From assembly GCA_030765045.1 (NCBI GenBank), contig CM060961.1, positions 35,444,805 to 35,508,804 on the forward strand: a stretch of 64,000 nucleotides of DNA. The letters are read 5' to 3'. This document shows positions 33,192 to 46,304 of this stretch, piece after piece (within the stretch, counting starts at the first letter, position 1; each line of letters starts with the position of its first letter). The DNA is from Tenodera sinensis (lineage: Eukaryota > Arthropoda > Insecta > Mantodea > Mantidae). The notes beneath the pieces were generated by a model, which did no database searches, was not told the origin of the DNA, and saw only the letters and a list, made by a program, of their open reading frames with translations. The translations under genes and the position numbers were made by a program.

Positions 33192-33364
33192 TACTATACA
33201 TTAACTATTAATCAACTATTAACTACATTCAATCAATAATAATTCAGCCAGGTGATCATAAATTTTTTTGATAAAACACTTTTTTCTAGAAAACCATGAA
33301 TTTTTCAACATTTTGGTACTAGACTCATGTTATTCACAACATGAGAAATTCGCTGTTAAAGTCT
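33192..33364. other. Short spacer
   Basis: AT-rich sequence between the TIR element and the LINE fragment. Nothing recognised. Confidence 0.6.
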
Positions 33365-34040
33365 GGTGGATCATTTCACTTCCACCTGCTCTTGCAGTCC
33401 TTCTCTTAAGTCTACATTTCTTAATCGATCTGCTCTTGTTGCACCGATATTGTTCTTAGAAATCTCATCTGTGCAGCCTGATTGTTCAGTATCATCTATT
33501 ACTTATGTTTCCCATCCACTTTCAACGTCGGTATTGATATCACCCTGTAGATTCTTAGTTTTATTTTCTCCCTCCTGTTCTTCCCCAAATGTCTTGGTAT
33601 GGAAGAATTGAGTTAATGTTTCCTTCAATTTCCACATTCCTTTCTAAGAATATTTGGCTTCCTATGTATCTGAACGTTGTCACTTGATTTTCCCTCTATA
33701 ACTATTTCCACCCTAAATTGTTCTTTACCCCAGACAACCATAACTTTAGTTTTTTCACTAGAAATTACCGTATTATATACTTTTATTATTTCGTTCAATT
33801 TTATGGTTGCTCTTTGCAGTTCCTCTTTATTTTCCGCCAGCAATATCTGATCATCTACAAACAAAATGGTGTTTATTTTGATTCTGCTTGAGTCCTTTGA
33901 GATTACTGATACTTCCCTACTCTTCAATTAATTACTCTGTTAACACATAGATAAAATAGTATGTGAGACAGACCGCAACCTTGCCTCAGTACTGTATTAA
34001 CGTTGCTTGTAAGGATATCTTGTAGTGTTTATTGTTATTC
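33365..34040 (-). pseudogene. LINE reverse transcriptase fragment with polymerase core
   Basis: Minus-strand order: VNTVLRQGCGLSHTILSMC (about 33960-34010, the QGxxLSPxLF motif), a stop, then KINTILFVDDQILLAENKEE with the FVDD catalytic box at about 33850-33861, then LQRATIKLNEIIKVYN and SSEKTKVMV. Farther on, in shifted frames, are IKLRIYRVISIPTLKV, MRFLRTISV and ADRLRNVDLREGLQEQV. This is the palm and the following region of a non-LTR reverse transcriptase. The second residue of the box is Val, not Ala, which is tolerated in some elements. Stops and frameshifts show it is dead. The 5' endonuclease is not present. Confidence 0.88.
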
Positions 34041-34874
34041 TCAAAGAAACTATGTAGAAACTGCTCTTGTCATGTATAATTTGTAGAATATTTATGAAAT
34101 TAGACTCGATATACTATCCTTCGACCCGTTGAGCATATATTTTTTAAGCTCAAGGACCAGGAGATAAACTTGCTTACTTTAAGCTTCTGTTGCAGTTTCC
34201 AAATTCCCGTTTCAGTCGCCACTACTATCTTGGATCGATGGTCCAGAGTAAACAGATTAATGCTGCTGCTGCTATCATCACACCGTTTTACGGGTCAATG
34301 CAACCAGAGAAGTTAAACTAGTTTGCGCCAGATCTGACCATGTTATTAGATTCCCTGCGGCCTGCCAAACACCTTCTTCCTTTTCCAAATCTCTTATCCT
34401 CTGATCCTCAAGTGGAAAACTTCATTTTCGAGATACCCACTTCATACCTTTCACAATCGAACTGGATCTCTGACGTTGGTGCTCTAAAAACGACGTATAT
34501 GCTGAAATGTGAGTAAATGTATTGGTTTAGTCTAATATATGAGACAGCGATATGTTTACTAATTTACTTCTACACATCCAAGTAAACAGCCCTTCAACAA
34601 CCTTAATTACATTTAAATATTCCTATAGTACAGCAATGGTTATTGCATATGTTGAATACCAACGATATTCAACTTTCGCGAAAGAGGGGAGGACGTGCAT
34701 TGTATTGTAGTGGTGGTTTGGTTACATGTACGTTGCGTTTGATTTACGAAAACACTTTCAAATCTCATTGATATGCATAGCCTTAGAAGATACACCAAGT
34801 GATCGTTGCGTAATCTATTGCAATACACACTTTTAATATAGTTCAACATGGAGAAACTGTTCGAAATATATGTA
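34041..34874. other. No recognised gene
   Basis: Mixed AT-rich DNA. No repeat landmark or coding motif seen. Confidence 0.55.
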
Positions 34875-35255
34875 GAGCCATACTCAGTCTTACATACACT
34901 ATTCTTGCAAATAGTTATTTCTCCATCTACTTCATTTTAATCAACATAAACATTTTCAGAAATTACCTTATTGCTAATTTTCTTATAGGTGCAAGAGAGT
35001 ATGGGAATATATGTAATAGGTTAAAGCGATAGTGAATTGCTTTAAGGACTGGTTGCTACGCAATGCCCTTGAAATTCTGTTCTCTTTGTAAGACCAAGGG
35101 ATGAAAAAAGCGAATAACGCATTCCTATTTGAGAAAAGTATGACTTTTGGAAAATTCATACGTAAAACTAATAAGTAATATATCGGAAATGGCTGAGTCA
35201 AAAGAAGAAACAAGCATCTGATATAAATTGTGTATTTTAACAAGATCCATTCAAG
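34875..35255 (+). repeat. Diverged family A copy (L1-L4 half)
   Basis: Recognisable as cttacatacactattcttgc, then taaacattttcagaaattac, then ttataggtgcaagagagtat (L2), then aagtaatatatcggaaatgg (L3-like) and aaattgtgtattttaacaag. Carries the subfamily segment ctggttgctacgcaatgcc. Confidence 0.7.
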
Positions 35256-37023
35256 TTATAACCTAGAAACTGCCATGGAATGACCAGTTTTGTCTCCGTC
35301 ACTGGATACCGTCTGATTGTGAGTCTATACGTCAGAGGCACTAGCTTGAGTCACCCTCCATCTGAAAGAGGATGTGGGGAAATAGCCGCTAATTATGTAA
35401 GCGTCTCCAATGATACAAGGTTGGATATTGCTGGTGAATACTGAATGAAATATTCCAGAAGCACATACTTTCCTCCAAGTGACAGATTCACCACGCAACT
35501 ATTTTCAGCAATTATACCATGGTGTCCGAGAAGAACAAACAAACGTAAGTCTGGGCACAGTTTAAGGAGCATATCCACGCTGGGAACAAAGATCTACATT
35601 TTTATCCATAAATTTTATTTATTTTATTTTTTACTAATAATGGCATAATAAACTAGAACTATTTACACTTCCAAGACTTAGAACTTTTTTATTCTTAACA
35701 AAAATATTTTTAATTGAAAATTTCATATATTTTTTCAAATACTATAACATCTATAAAGGTATAGATATTTCAGGCCTTAATAAACCAATTTCTTTCTCTG
35801 GACGTGTAAACTTATGTGAACCTAAATTATATAAAGTAAACTGCCTGTTCAAAGATTTATGAGCTTTGAAATTCATGATTTCTCTTTTTACAAACTGAAC
35901 TTTTGTTTAAATGGTTACAGATTTTTCTGATTTATATTAAGACCATAGTTGTAGGTTCACATGTGATGGTGTATTTCCCTAGGATTGAAAGAGATAAAAG
36001 TGTTAAAAGAAATTTCTGTAATTTGATATGCCTAGGCTAACCTGATTTTAAATTGTTAAGTTAACACAGTTCTGTTAACAATTTTATGGACATGCAAACT
36101 ATACATTTTTGATTAATAGAAAGTTGAGGTTATGTTAGACAAAAATCAAAAGTTTAACATTTTCAAAAAAGTGAGCTGGGCATGAGTTGCTCTGATTGTT
36201 TAATAAAATTAATGACTTTTGAGTTCCCCATTTTCCGACAGTAGTAATTATCGTGTTAGGATATATCTGGCATTACCATTATTGGCTCTTCTCGCATTAT
36301 GTTGCACAAACTCAACAGGTTGCATCGGTTGGAGTATACTAGCACAAATACATGTGGAACTTTTCAAATTAAAGTTTTCTAGGAAAAGCTAAAGAGTTTT
36401 CATCATCATTGGTTCATTAATATTATGATTCTTTGGAGATACGAGAAGTTATGCTTACCTCACGCGAAAGGATACAAACTTCGTAGAAATCCACGAACAG
36501 AGAATTCCATAGCTGATGGCAAAATAATAAGAAAGAGAACCGAGGAATGAAAAATCAGAAAGACGGAAGAAATTATAAAAATAATCTACGGCAATGTTAC
36601 ACTATGTAAAATATTGTTTAGAAGTTGACTCTTTTATATGAGATTGCATACGGAGCAAAGTTCTAAAGTTTAATTTTATTTCAGTAAGTTTACTTAAGAT
36701 TTTAATTTTCAACATCTACCTTACTCCTTAGAACCGCAAGAACGTAGCAGTTCAAACACCAACTCACTAATTGTAAGAAAATAAATACAACATACTGTCA
36801 GAGAGACTATTAATCATATTCTATAATGAGAATAAGCTGTGGAATTGTATTCTATATCCTCGATTTAGATTATTTCAGCTTCATGTTAATTTAGAAAGGG
36901 TAACCTCGAAAGCTACACCACCATGATTGCGACTAAAAGTGGAGAGAATAGAAACTGAAGCACACCATGATCGACTGTTACTGTATCAGTCAATTAAGCA
37001 CTGATCAAGCTGCTAAATATCAC
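35256..37023. other. No recognised gene
   Basis: About 1.8 kb without family A or B landmarks. GC-richer around 35270-35400. No coding motif recognised. Confidence 0.55.
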
Positions 37024-37640
37024 GAAAAGACACTATTTTAAGTGTAAATGCCAGTGCGACACTGATGCTTGAGTCAATACGTATCAACCACTGACTACCT
37101 CGAGAAAGCACAATGTTTATAAAAATAACTGTAAGTGCTAGTGCGACACTTATTCATGAGTCAATACGGTCAACTGCTGAACGTCTAGAGAAAGCACAAT
37201 TTGTTCTAAATGTTAGCGGAAGTGCCAGTGCGACACTGATGCTTGAGTCAATACGGATCATCTGCTTCCCAGCTAAAGAAAACACATTTGTTGCAAGTGT
37301 GAGTGGAAGTGCCAGTGCGACACTGATGCTTGAATGAATACTGATTATCTGCTTCCCAGCTAAAGAAAACACAATTGTTGCAAGTGTGAGTGGAAGTGCC
37401 AGTGCGACACTGATGCTTGAGTCAATACGGTCAACTGTTGACCGTCTAGAGAAAGCACAAATTGTTATAAATGTGGGCAGAAGCGACACTGATACTTGAA
37501 TCAATACGGATCATCTGCTGACCAGCCAAAGAAAACACAATTGTTATAAATGTGAGTGGAAGTGCCAGTGCGACACTGATACTTGAGTCAATACGGATCA
37601 AGTTGCTGACCACCACGAGAAAGCACAATCCTTCATGTGT
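37024..37640 (+). repeat. 87-bp minisatellite, seven copies
   Basis: gtgcgacac recurs at 37054, 37141, 37228, 37315, 37402, 37481 (8 bp deleted) and 37568, giving an 87-bp period. Each unit has ccagtgcgacactgatgctt, gagtcaatacgg and a variable half of two types: one with gtctagagaaagcacaa, the other with cccagctaaagaaaacacaa. 87 is a multiple of 3, so stop-free runs persist across units on both strands (a 29-residue repeat). I see no gene context to support translation. Confidence 0.95.
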
Positions 37641-38430
37641 GAGACCGAACTGTCAGGATCGCGGCGAAAAACTCATTCCCTTTTCATTTTCCCTCCTCTC
37701 GTCTCCCCAACTTAATGCATAATAGAACATATCGTGACGTGCAAGGAACACAAGAATCAATCAACGACTTCGATCATGTTCAACTTTTTATTGCAAGAGG
37801 CGCTTCGTAGGCCATCGGGCGTTTATTTTATGGCTCTAAGCAATGTTAAACAAGGATTAAAACAGGGTACTTTATTCAGACAATTACTTGGTGTATCTTC
37901 CAAGGTTATGCAATAGAATTAAATGAATGCAGAGTACCAACGATTTGATTCTGAATTATAAAGTTTGAGTCGCTCACATCTTTATTCTTAGCCGCTAAAA
38001 TTGCTCGCTCGCTTAACCATTTGTTATTTTTGTGGTTTTCAATGATGTTCCGGAATACTTAATTCATTTGTTCATTTGTCATTTGTTCTATATTTAAGTA
38101 GCTTGATGTATTTTCCTTATTTGCACAAAATAAATTTCTGAACGCACGCATAAATATTTGACAACCAATATATATGTCAATCCTTTTTCATTATTGAAAA
38201 TTTTCTACATTTTTAAAATTTACAATACGCCATTATCCGAATATTGTGGATATGTGTTGTTGATTCGAACCCTTTATTTAAATACGTTCTTTAATTCGAG
38301 GGAAGAGTTTACCGTATCGACGGGATGAACATTAAATGTTTGACAGTTACGAAACCAATGAACATTTTATATGGGAAAATGTTTTTCCTTTTCTTTTTCT
38401 TTTTTTTTTTTTTTTCGTCAATTTTCCAAT
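37641..38430. other. No recognised gene
   Basis: Nothing recognised. A 20-plus-nt T-rich tract at 38386-38415 precedes the next family A copy. Confidence 0.6.
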
Positions 38431-39290
38431 ATTTTTACTTTCTCTACTGGTAAGTAGTGGAAGTATTGTATTCCACCCATAAATTCGAAGTCGAGATTTC
38501 AGCAGAAATATATGTTTTGAGGCCCCCTGAATCCAAAAAAAAGCACTTTTAGAAAAAGGTCCGTATGTGTGTCTGTGTGTCAGCCTGTGTACAGCATAAC
38601 TCAAAAACGAAAAGTCGGTTATAAACCAAAGTTAGTATTTAAGTTTAATGTCTTTCAAGGATGCGACACGAAGATTTTGAAGAAAATAGCCCCACCCTAA
38701 ACTACCCTTTACATGGGAATGTTTTCGAAAATTTTGATTTTCTTGAAAATGGCTCTAACGATTTTGATTAAAATATCATATGTTTGAGATATTTTGATGA
38801 CAAATGAAATGTATATCTTGAAGCTTCTGGCAATAGCCCCTGTAGTCGTATTTACTGTGGACGACTTTTGTATAACTGGTAAACCGTTAGAGATAGACCA
38901 AATTATACTATACAAAAATGTAGATCTTGCTAAAATACACAATTTATGTCTGAATATATTTTCTTGTAGGGTGAACCACTTTGGAGATATTCCTTGTTAT
39001 GTGTGTGAATTTCGGAAAACTTAGAACTTTCGTGAAAAGGATCATCGTTGTCATTTTTTATATGGTAAGTGGGGAAAGGCAACAGAATCCCAAAGCTTTA
39101 AAACATTTGATTATCGCACAAAGCCTACTGTATTCTAATATTCCCCTTGCAGCTACAAGGAAATAAGCAATAAGATAAGTTATACAAATGTTTATCTTAA
39201 CACGAAGAAGATATAGGAATAAGGTTTGTAAGAATGGTTAGTTCAAGAGTAGAGAAAGTCATGTGAGTGCAACACATCACATTTTTAAGT
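38431..39290 (-). repeat. Family A copy, full length
   Basis: A good reference copy. The minus strand contains every landmark: L10 end (ttttactttctctactggta), L9, L8 (ttgaggccccctgaatccaa), a short TGTG stretch, L7, L6, L5, L4, L3, L2 and L1 (gtcatgtgagtgcaacacat). Confidence 0.93.
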
Positions 39291-40504
39291 CACTATGCTA
39301 TTCGGGATAAACACAACAGATAAAAAATCATGATAATCGGTCCAGCTGTTCTCGAGTTATATATTAAGATATGTGCAAATAGAAGTAAATTTTTATTTTA
39401 GAAAATATTACTATTACTGCAAAAGTAATAAATGATTTTGTACTCATAATTATAGCAAATAAGAAGTGCATAACATTATAAACCTACTTACAAAATAATG
39501 ACGCCAGGTGTGTTTTGAAAATGAGCAATATTTTATATTATTGATTGATAAAATAATTAATTGCTCTGTAAGTAACAATGGTATAACTGTAAAACTTGCT
39601 ACACAGCTTATTAGTGGCATGCTTATGGTTTACACAAAAGTTTAAGTCAGTAGTTTGCATATCACAGAATTTTGAAATTTTAGTCCCCATTATATTACAT
39701 TTGTCGAAGAGACAGTCTTAAGTGAGCAATGTAAGTGACGTATTTGCCTTTCTGAAGATTTCAATACACATCATTCTTTTATTTTTCTTACAAACAATTT
39801 AAAGAGGTTCTTACAAGTTATTTCTGCATTGAAAACATTTTAATGAAAATCCTGTACTATCTACAGACATTTCTTTCACCCTCGACATCTATTCAGTTTG
39901 AACAATTGGCTATCATCTATTCAGGCACCTGTGAACGACACAACCCCATGACGTCATACAGACTGATTATTATTGTTGAAAAGGGGGAGTTGCATTGTTA
40001 TTACCTCGGCACGAGTTTTTAATCAAGAGACCACCTACCCTTTGGCATTGTGGAAATCCTTTTCTATACCGTCTCTTTTTTTAGACAGGAACACCCTTTT
40101 GTCGCAGTCATCGTCTTCGTCTACCTTTGTGTGCAGGTAAGGTAGGAGGTATTTCTTTCTCTCGCCGTAATATTATTTGGGGAATGAGTAATGTTGTGAC
40201 GCCATGCAAACTCAGGCTGGCACCATATAAAGGCGTCGCGGCGCGGCGCTCTTGGTCTAATATAGAATGTGGAAGAACGTTTGCTGGCTTGAGAGACGCC
40301 AGGTGTCTTGTCACTATTGATTCCTCCAGTGTAAGCTTCCTTCATTTCAGGCGGGATTCCTTTTGGCTTTTATTGAAGTCAACGTTGGAAATAGGTCTCC
40401 GATATGCACCTATAAAATCCTATTATTAACGTTGGTATTACCTGTAATGGTGCCTGCACCAGAGCTGATCAGCAAATTTAAATTGCTTTTATTTTGCTTA
40501 CAAG
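39291..40504. other. No recognised gene
   Basis: AT-rich to about 40080, then GC-richer. At 40228-40236 an isolated catataaag lies upstream of a GC-rich stretch, but no initiator stands at the right distance, so I do not call a promoter. The 40121-40345 open frames on both strands are unrecognised. Confidence 0.5.
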
Positions 40505-40690
40505 GGAGAGTAACCGAGCGAGTTGGTTCCCCGGTAACGTGTGAGGATCGTAGATTCGATACCCCCGGTTGACCTTTCTGACCTATGTATTTGTTTCGGA
40601 ACTTTACACGGCTTACCAGGCAAATGCTGGGAAGGATAGCTGCACTCCCAAATTTCCTATCCCTTTATTCCATTTCATCTTCATTTCAAT
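40505..40690 (+). repeat. tRNA-derived SINE
   Basis: The tRNA-like head gagagtaaccgagcgagttg leads to a B box around 40552-40563 (gattcgatacccc). The body has ttaccaggcaaatgctggga and gcactcccaaatttcc. The tail is imperfect attccatttcatcttcattt-type repeats, typical of insect SINE 3' ends. Confidence 0.75.
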
Positions 40691-40965
40691 CCATCATTCC
40701 GGGTCAGAAGTGTGGGCGATGGGCGAGTTTTGCGCTGCTGTGTGGAGATTTTACTGCTATCGGCGGATGGTGGCGTTGGAGTCAATTCTTTTGGCTGCTT
40801 GGCGAACCCTGGTGTCGAGATGGAGAATCTCCAACACACGTTCAGGACTCCTACGCTGGCTGGCGCCACTCACCCGGGTTCCAACCGCTCGTAGAACGCC
40901 ATCATTTCATCCCTCCCTTCCGGGGTCTCACATACAATGGAATCCCCTCCTTCCACACTCAACCC
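40691..40965. other. GC-richer unrecognised segment
   Basis: Open frames of 140-150 codons run through on + in two frames, and one exists on -, because the segment is GC-rich (about 40700-40930). No domain, motif or splice signal convinces me. It lies between a SINE and a family A copy and could be the body of another repeat. Confidence 0.4.
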
Positions 40966-41775
40966 AAAAATTTGAATCGTTTTCATTTGATCAGAAATAT
41001 ATGTTTTTAGACTTTGTACATTAAAAACAGCATTTTCAGAAAAAGAGATGAGGCACTGTGTGTGTGTGTGTGTTTTATGTTTTGAGGCCCCCTGAATCCA
41101 AAAAGAAAAGCATCTTTAGTAAAAGGTTCGTATGTGAACAGCATAACTCAAAAACGAAAAGTCGGTTACAAACCAAAGTTGGTATTTAAGTTTAATATTT
41201 TTCAAGTATGCGACACTAAGATTTTGAAGTAAATTCCTACCCCCAAACTATCCTTTATATGGAATATTTTTCGAAAATTTTAAATTTCTCGAAAATAGCT
41301 CTTAAGATTTTCATTAAATATTTTTATAACAAATGAAATATATATTTTGAATTTTGTGGCGATAGCTTATGTAGTTCTGTTCACTTCTGATGACTTTTAA
41401 ATAAGTCCTAAACCGTAGGCGATAGACCAAATCATACTATACAAAAAATGTAGATCTTGTTAAAATACACAAATAATGTGGGTTTATTTGTTCCTTTTTG
41501 TGGAATGAAGCATTTGTTATTCGTGTGGGCTTTCCAATACTTTTACGTTTCTCAAATGGAAGCTCGTAATTCACTTTTTTCGTAACCTTCAGCTTTAAAA
41601 GAGTTGACTATTGCTCAGAGGCATATTGCACCTACAAGAAAATTACCAATAAGATAATTTATACAAATATTTATCTTGACTAACATAAAGAAGTCAAAAA
41701 AATAAGAATATGTTAAGAATAGTTAGTACAAGAGTAAAGGAAGTCATGTAACACATCAGATTTTTAAAAATGTGA
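40966..41775 (-). repeat. Family A copy with duplicated L8 end
   Basis: L9/L8-like sequence appears twice, first as a diverged copy at 40985-41040 and again after the (TG)n run (gttttgaggccccctgaatc, at about 41078). L7, L6, L5, L4, L2 and the L1 end (gtcatgtaacacatcagatt) follow. This suggests one copy inserted into or recombined with another. Confidence 0.85.
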
Positions 41776-42504
41776 CTAACACATTTGTCTATTGTTTTCT
41801 GCTTATATATAATTAAATGTTTAAACGCGTAAGCTAATTTTATCCATGTTAAGAAGTACACAGAGCTTTCGTGTGAACAGTTTGTGGAATTTTGAGTGGA
41901 GAAGTTAATGTGAATCACATTTTTGGAATTATTCCTCGTATTTGACTTACAGACACCGTTCAGAAAAGCTATTTCACGTAGCACTGACAAACGACGTAAC
42001 CAGCATTGAAGCCATGTGTAGGACGAATGGACGCAGAGAGATGAAAAAACCCGTAGGAAGGGTGTTGGGAGGGGGGGGTGAGGAGGAGCAAACTGTTCAG
42101 CATTCCGGAGACGCGCCTGTCTTAACGTCGGACCAGCACGTGGTCATAATGAGTGACGTTTGTTGTTGTTAATGTTCTCGCCGTGAATGCAATTTAATTA
42201 CCGCCGTACTAAGTGAGGGACTTGTTATGGAAATGACGTGGTACGTGACCCTGGTCCGGAAAAATCTCTCACCAGCCGCAAATTACACACTTATGAAATT
42301 AAAGGATTTTATCACAAAGGTGGCACGGTTTTCGCTCCTAGTGTGCTTTATGTCATTTCCTCTCTGGCGTGATTCTACCTGTTTTATTAAACACACATAG
42401 GTTCGCTTCCGTGCATGTATACGTGCATTAACCTCGAGCACACTTTCCTGAAGTATTACCTTTCTTTGTTGGCAATGCATCTGCAAAAATTAAAAATTGT
42501 ATAG
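41776..42504. other. No recognised gene
   Basis: GC-richer at 41980-42180, including a G-run at 42069-42077. No recognised coding motif. Confidence 0.55.
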
Positions 42505-43000
42505 TTTTCTTGATTTTCCTTTCTCTATTGCTCAGAATAAAGTAGATGAGGCATTGTGTATTATCTAAAATTTTGGTGCTTTGATTTCAGTACAAATATA
42601 TTTTTGAGACTACCCGAATAAAAATAAATAACTGCCTATATAGTTTTTGGAAAAAGGTCGGTGTGTGTATGGATGGGTCTGCGGTTAACAACATACTTGA
42701 AAAATTGGTACTTAAGCTCAGATATTTCAAAAATAATATACGAACATTTTCAAGAAAATCAATCTACCCCAAGCTACCATTTCTCCAAATCTTTTATTTT
42801 CTCAAGAGTGCGTCCGGTAATTTTATTTAAAATACCATAAATTTAAAGGATTTTCATGAGAAATAAACTATATGTTCACAATTTACTGAATGACTTTTGG
42901 ATAACTGATAAATCGTAAGAGATAAACACACTCTTGCAATATAGAATGTTCAAACGATTTGGTATACCAACATACGTGAGCTGAATTTGTGTGTAAATTT
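42505..43000 (-). repeat. Old family A copy
   Basis: Diverged minus-strand match: cctttctctattgctcagaa (L10 end), acaaatatatttttgagact (L9/L8), ggtcggtgtgtgtatggatg, a decayed L7, caagctaccatttctcc (L6) and actgataaatcgtaagagat (L4). Confidence 0.65.
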
Positions 43001-44399
43001 GACTCTCGATGTTTTATAAACGACACACACATTTATTTACATATGCACTGTATATTTTAGTTTACATTAATCCTAATCATTTAAGTATACCATATGCTTC
43101 ATTTGAAACTGCCTGCAAACTCCAGACAAATATAAAGATATTGTAAATAAATGTTACTGTAATTTTAAAAATAAAATAGAATCCATATTTTCGATAATGT
43201 TATGATAACCTTCCATTTTCTTTAGAAGTAATGAAATAAATGAAAGAACATGTGCTTAGTAACCATATTACGTCACAAATCTCTGATACACTATAATTTT
43301 ACATTTGGCAAATTTATTAGTTATTTTTACGTATTTAAACTATTTTAATAAACTTTATATTAAGTGCTCACATTTTATTTTCAACTGATTTTATCATACA
43401 TGAAGCTTCTTCAATATCTTGCTTATTATTCGCAAAAAGCAGTTGATGTAGCTTAATTTTGCTTGGAATTCACACCGTATTGCATTTTTTGTGCGTTGGA
43501 GTACACACTCATCTATGTGTATCCTTCCCTGTAAGGACCCCCTAATTTTAATACCGTAATAATTAGGAATTTCTGCAACTCGACCGATATAAAAACCATC
43601 CCCCAGAAAGGCAAAAGAATGCCCAGAGGTATTTGGTTTATTTCTGGAATACGGATATTTTGCCGCAGTTCTTCCTGTCTTTTTTTCCCCCTAGCGATAA
43701 TGCATATTTCTGTGAGCGTGTTTTCGCTCAGTAAGACTCTCTGTAATTTACAGGCATTCTATGTACAAACCATAAAATAAATGCTCTTTTACTGCAAAGC
43801 GTTACATGTATTGAATTCATACGGCAAGTCTATTAACATTTCTTCCTAATGGGCGTTATTTGAGGTCATTTCCGTTATTTTAGCCACACAATTGGAATAT
43901 ATTCCGATGAATAAAACAACAGCCACAGAAGCTTAATGATAATTGGAGGTAAGGCAGACGTAATAGCACAGATTGCATGGAAATTGTGCCAGTTGAAAAC
44001 ATTAGAATAACTGGCGTTTTCCTTGCCCACATGCATAGCAGTGACCGCGTCGCTTAATGATCTTCCTTTGTTTGTTTTCGGCATGCGTCTAGGAAAATCC
44101 ACAGCTGGGGTCTACTCTTCGTGCTGGATTTGCATAAGAAAACATCCTCTCGTACCAGCTCACCGGATGGTTGTCGACGAGTATTTTGCCAGAAATCACG
44201 CTAACTGGTCCGTAAATGAACTACTCCGCTTATGGAGGAGATATGAGTTTTGAGCTCGCGGACTGCGCATCCACCAGCTACATGGAAACGAAATTACAAC
44301 TTCAAAAGCGGGATTGGTACCAAAAATATCCACCGAACCTCTTGACTTAAGAACTATATTCTTAAGTAGGATTGTTATGATTTTAAAAGCATAATCATC
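43001..44399. other. No recognised gene
   Basis: AT-rich to 43850. A GC-richer part at 43980-44290 has a 76-codon open frame on + (44023-44250) with no recognised motif. Confidence 0.5.
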
Positions 44400-45190
44400 A
44401 TCCGAATGCGGTACAAAAATTAGTAAATCTCAATGTTTTTTCATAAAGAAGGGTTTTATGCTGCCGATTTTAGTTCTAGCACGCAACGTATTACACTCAC
44501 ATGATTTCCTGTACTCGCTTTACTTTTAGGTAACACATTCACAAGCTTTTCTCTATTTCCCCCTTCAAAATACAACTTATACAATTTTCTATGACTGAAA
44601 TAGAAATGCAACGCATTACAATCACGAAGTTCTTCCTATTCTTTTTTTCTTTTACGAAACAACCATATTTCTTTCTGTACTCCCACTTCCGAACAGCAAG
44701 AGTTTTCTATATATTTCAAATAGAAATGCAATGCATTACATTCACACAATTTTCTTAACTCACCATGCTTTTACGTAACACAGTCTCACTCTTTTACAAA
44801 CAATTCATGTGCTACTCGCTTTTGTTTTACGTAACGCATTCACACGTATTTCTCTTCCCATTCTGTTACAAAAATATTCATACACGCCTCTATATTATAA
44901 AAATACAACGTATTACATTCATACAGTTTCCCCTACTCACTTGTCTTTCATGAAACAGTTACACGACTTTCTCTACTCTCTCTTCTACAAATAATTGAAT
45001 GCGATTTTCTCTATGACTGAAGCAGAAATTGAACATTCACAGGGCTTTCCCTACTTGCTTTTGTTCCCGTGGTATTTGTGGTTGTTCAACATGCCTAGTG
45101 TCTTTCTGGTGTTTTTTATTTTATTTATTGTTTACTTCGTATGTACTCTAAGAGTCTTAATTAAATATGTGTTTAAATGTATCAAGTAAT
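44400..45190 (+). repeat. Array family B, five to six monomers
   Basis: Units begin near 44480, 44600, 44720, 44890 and 45015, with tgaaatagaaatgcaacgca, ttacattcacacaattttc, ttttacgtaacacagtctca and similar wording. The end tttgtggttgttcaacatgc then gtgtctttctggtgtttttt with attttatttattg matches the termini of the other arrays. Confidence 0.85.
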
Positions 45191-46304
45191 ACGTTTTAAG
45201 CGTCTGCAAGGAAACAAAATTATTACAATCTGGGCTTCGGAAGTAAGGCTGGTGAAGACGATAACGTGCGGATTCCGAACTATTGATACCAACTTTTTCA
45301 AATGGATTGACTGGGTGGTTAGAAGGTACTAAAATCAATGGCTTTTGCTATTCCAATGGTATGGCGGGAACCTCGTGATTATTATTTTTGCTTAAGGAAA
45401 TGTTCTGACTGTCCATTTTCGAAAAATTCTGAAATATCAACTCCCTTCTACTAGCTTGAGGGATGAATTTAGAGAAATCCCTTCATTGTGGTTGACCACT
45501 TTGTTGAAGGAGTTCCCTTCTATAGTTTAAAGCTTCTTGAGCTAGTGGTTTGGGCTGTGTGTTGCAAGAGTAACCCAGATAGCATTATAATAGTTCAGTT
45601 TCTTTGAAAGAAATGGTGGGTGATGGAAAAATTCTGCAAAAAGACAATATTTATCAGGTCTAATTTTCATCTGCGTATATGTGTGCACAACATACTAAAC
45701 ACTGCTGCATATAATGGTTGGGAATTAATGAATTCATGAAAACAACTCACATTTTAGCATTAAATCCAAGAAAGTTTTTTTCCCTTAAGAAATAACGCTC
45801 TGTATAATTAATCTTTAACCTTCTTTCCTGCGTTTATTGGCCCACAATGAAGTAACGTGTTAATATGATAAGGTAAACTTGTCTTGCCAACTGGTGTCCA
45901 TTTTGTGTGACGCCGGTGATACAATTAGAAGGGCATGCATCGCGTGGCTAATGAAACCTATACTGTGGCAGTAGATGCGGCAAGTGTTAATTATTGGCTA
46001 ATGGCGCTGGCGTATGTCCCCCCGGGATCTGCTCCTCCCCTCTGGGGAACGGGGATATCTCACCACCCTTGATGTAGATTCGTCACAGACATATCTCTCA
46101 TTCATAAATTACGTCAACATTACGTCATAGCTATAAACATGTCGAAGTGTGCAGTATCATTTGCAGGGTGCTGGTGATATATGGGGAAAGTAAGGAGCCC
46201 AGTGCTGGACTTGGCATAGACTTAGAGTCTGTGTGTACCAAATGGCTTCAAAGGGGTGCAGAGTTAAGGTAATATGTCCAGTCCATTCAGAATAAAAGCT
46301 CTGA
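45191..46304. other. No recognised gene
   Basis: Unique-looking. GC-richer at 45900-46080 with a sharp C/G patch (gtccccccgggatctgctcc, then tcccctctggggaacgggga). A conserved regulatory element is possible but not demonstrable here. Confidence 0.5.

Noticed and set aside
33366..33611. Plus-strand 81-codon frame as a gene
   Set aside because: Antisense shadow of the LINE reverse transcriptase fragment, whose motifs are on the minus strand.
40190..40270. TATA-like catataaag as a promoter
   Set aside because: No initiator or other core element at the expected spacing and no downstream gene or organised transcript unit.
40569..41024. A 151-codon frame in GC-richer DNA as a host exon
   Set aside because: Three overlapping frames are open because of base composition. 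It starts in a SINE and ends in a family A copy, and there is no recognisable domain or splice site.
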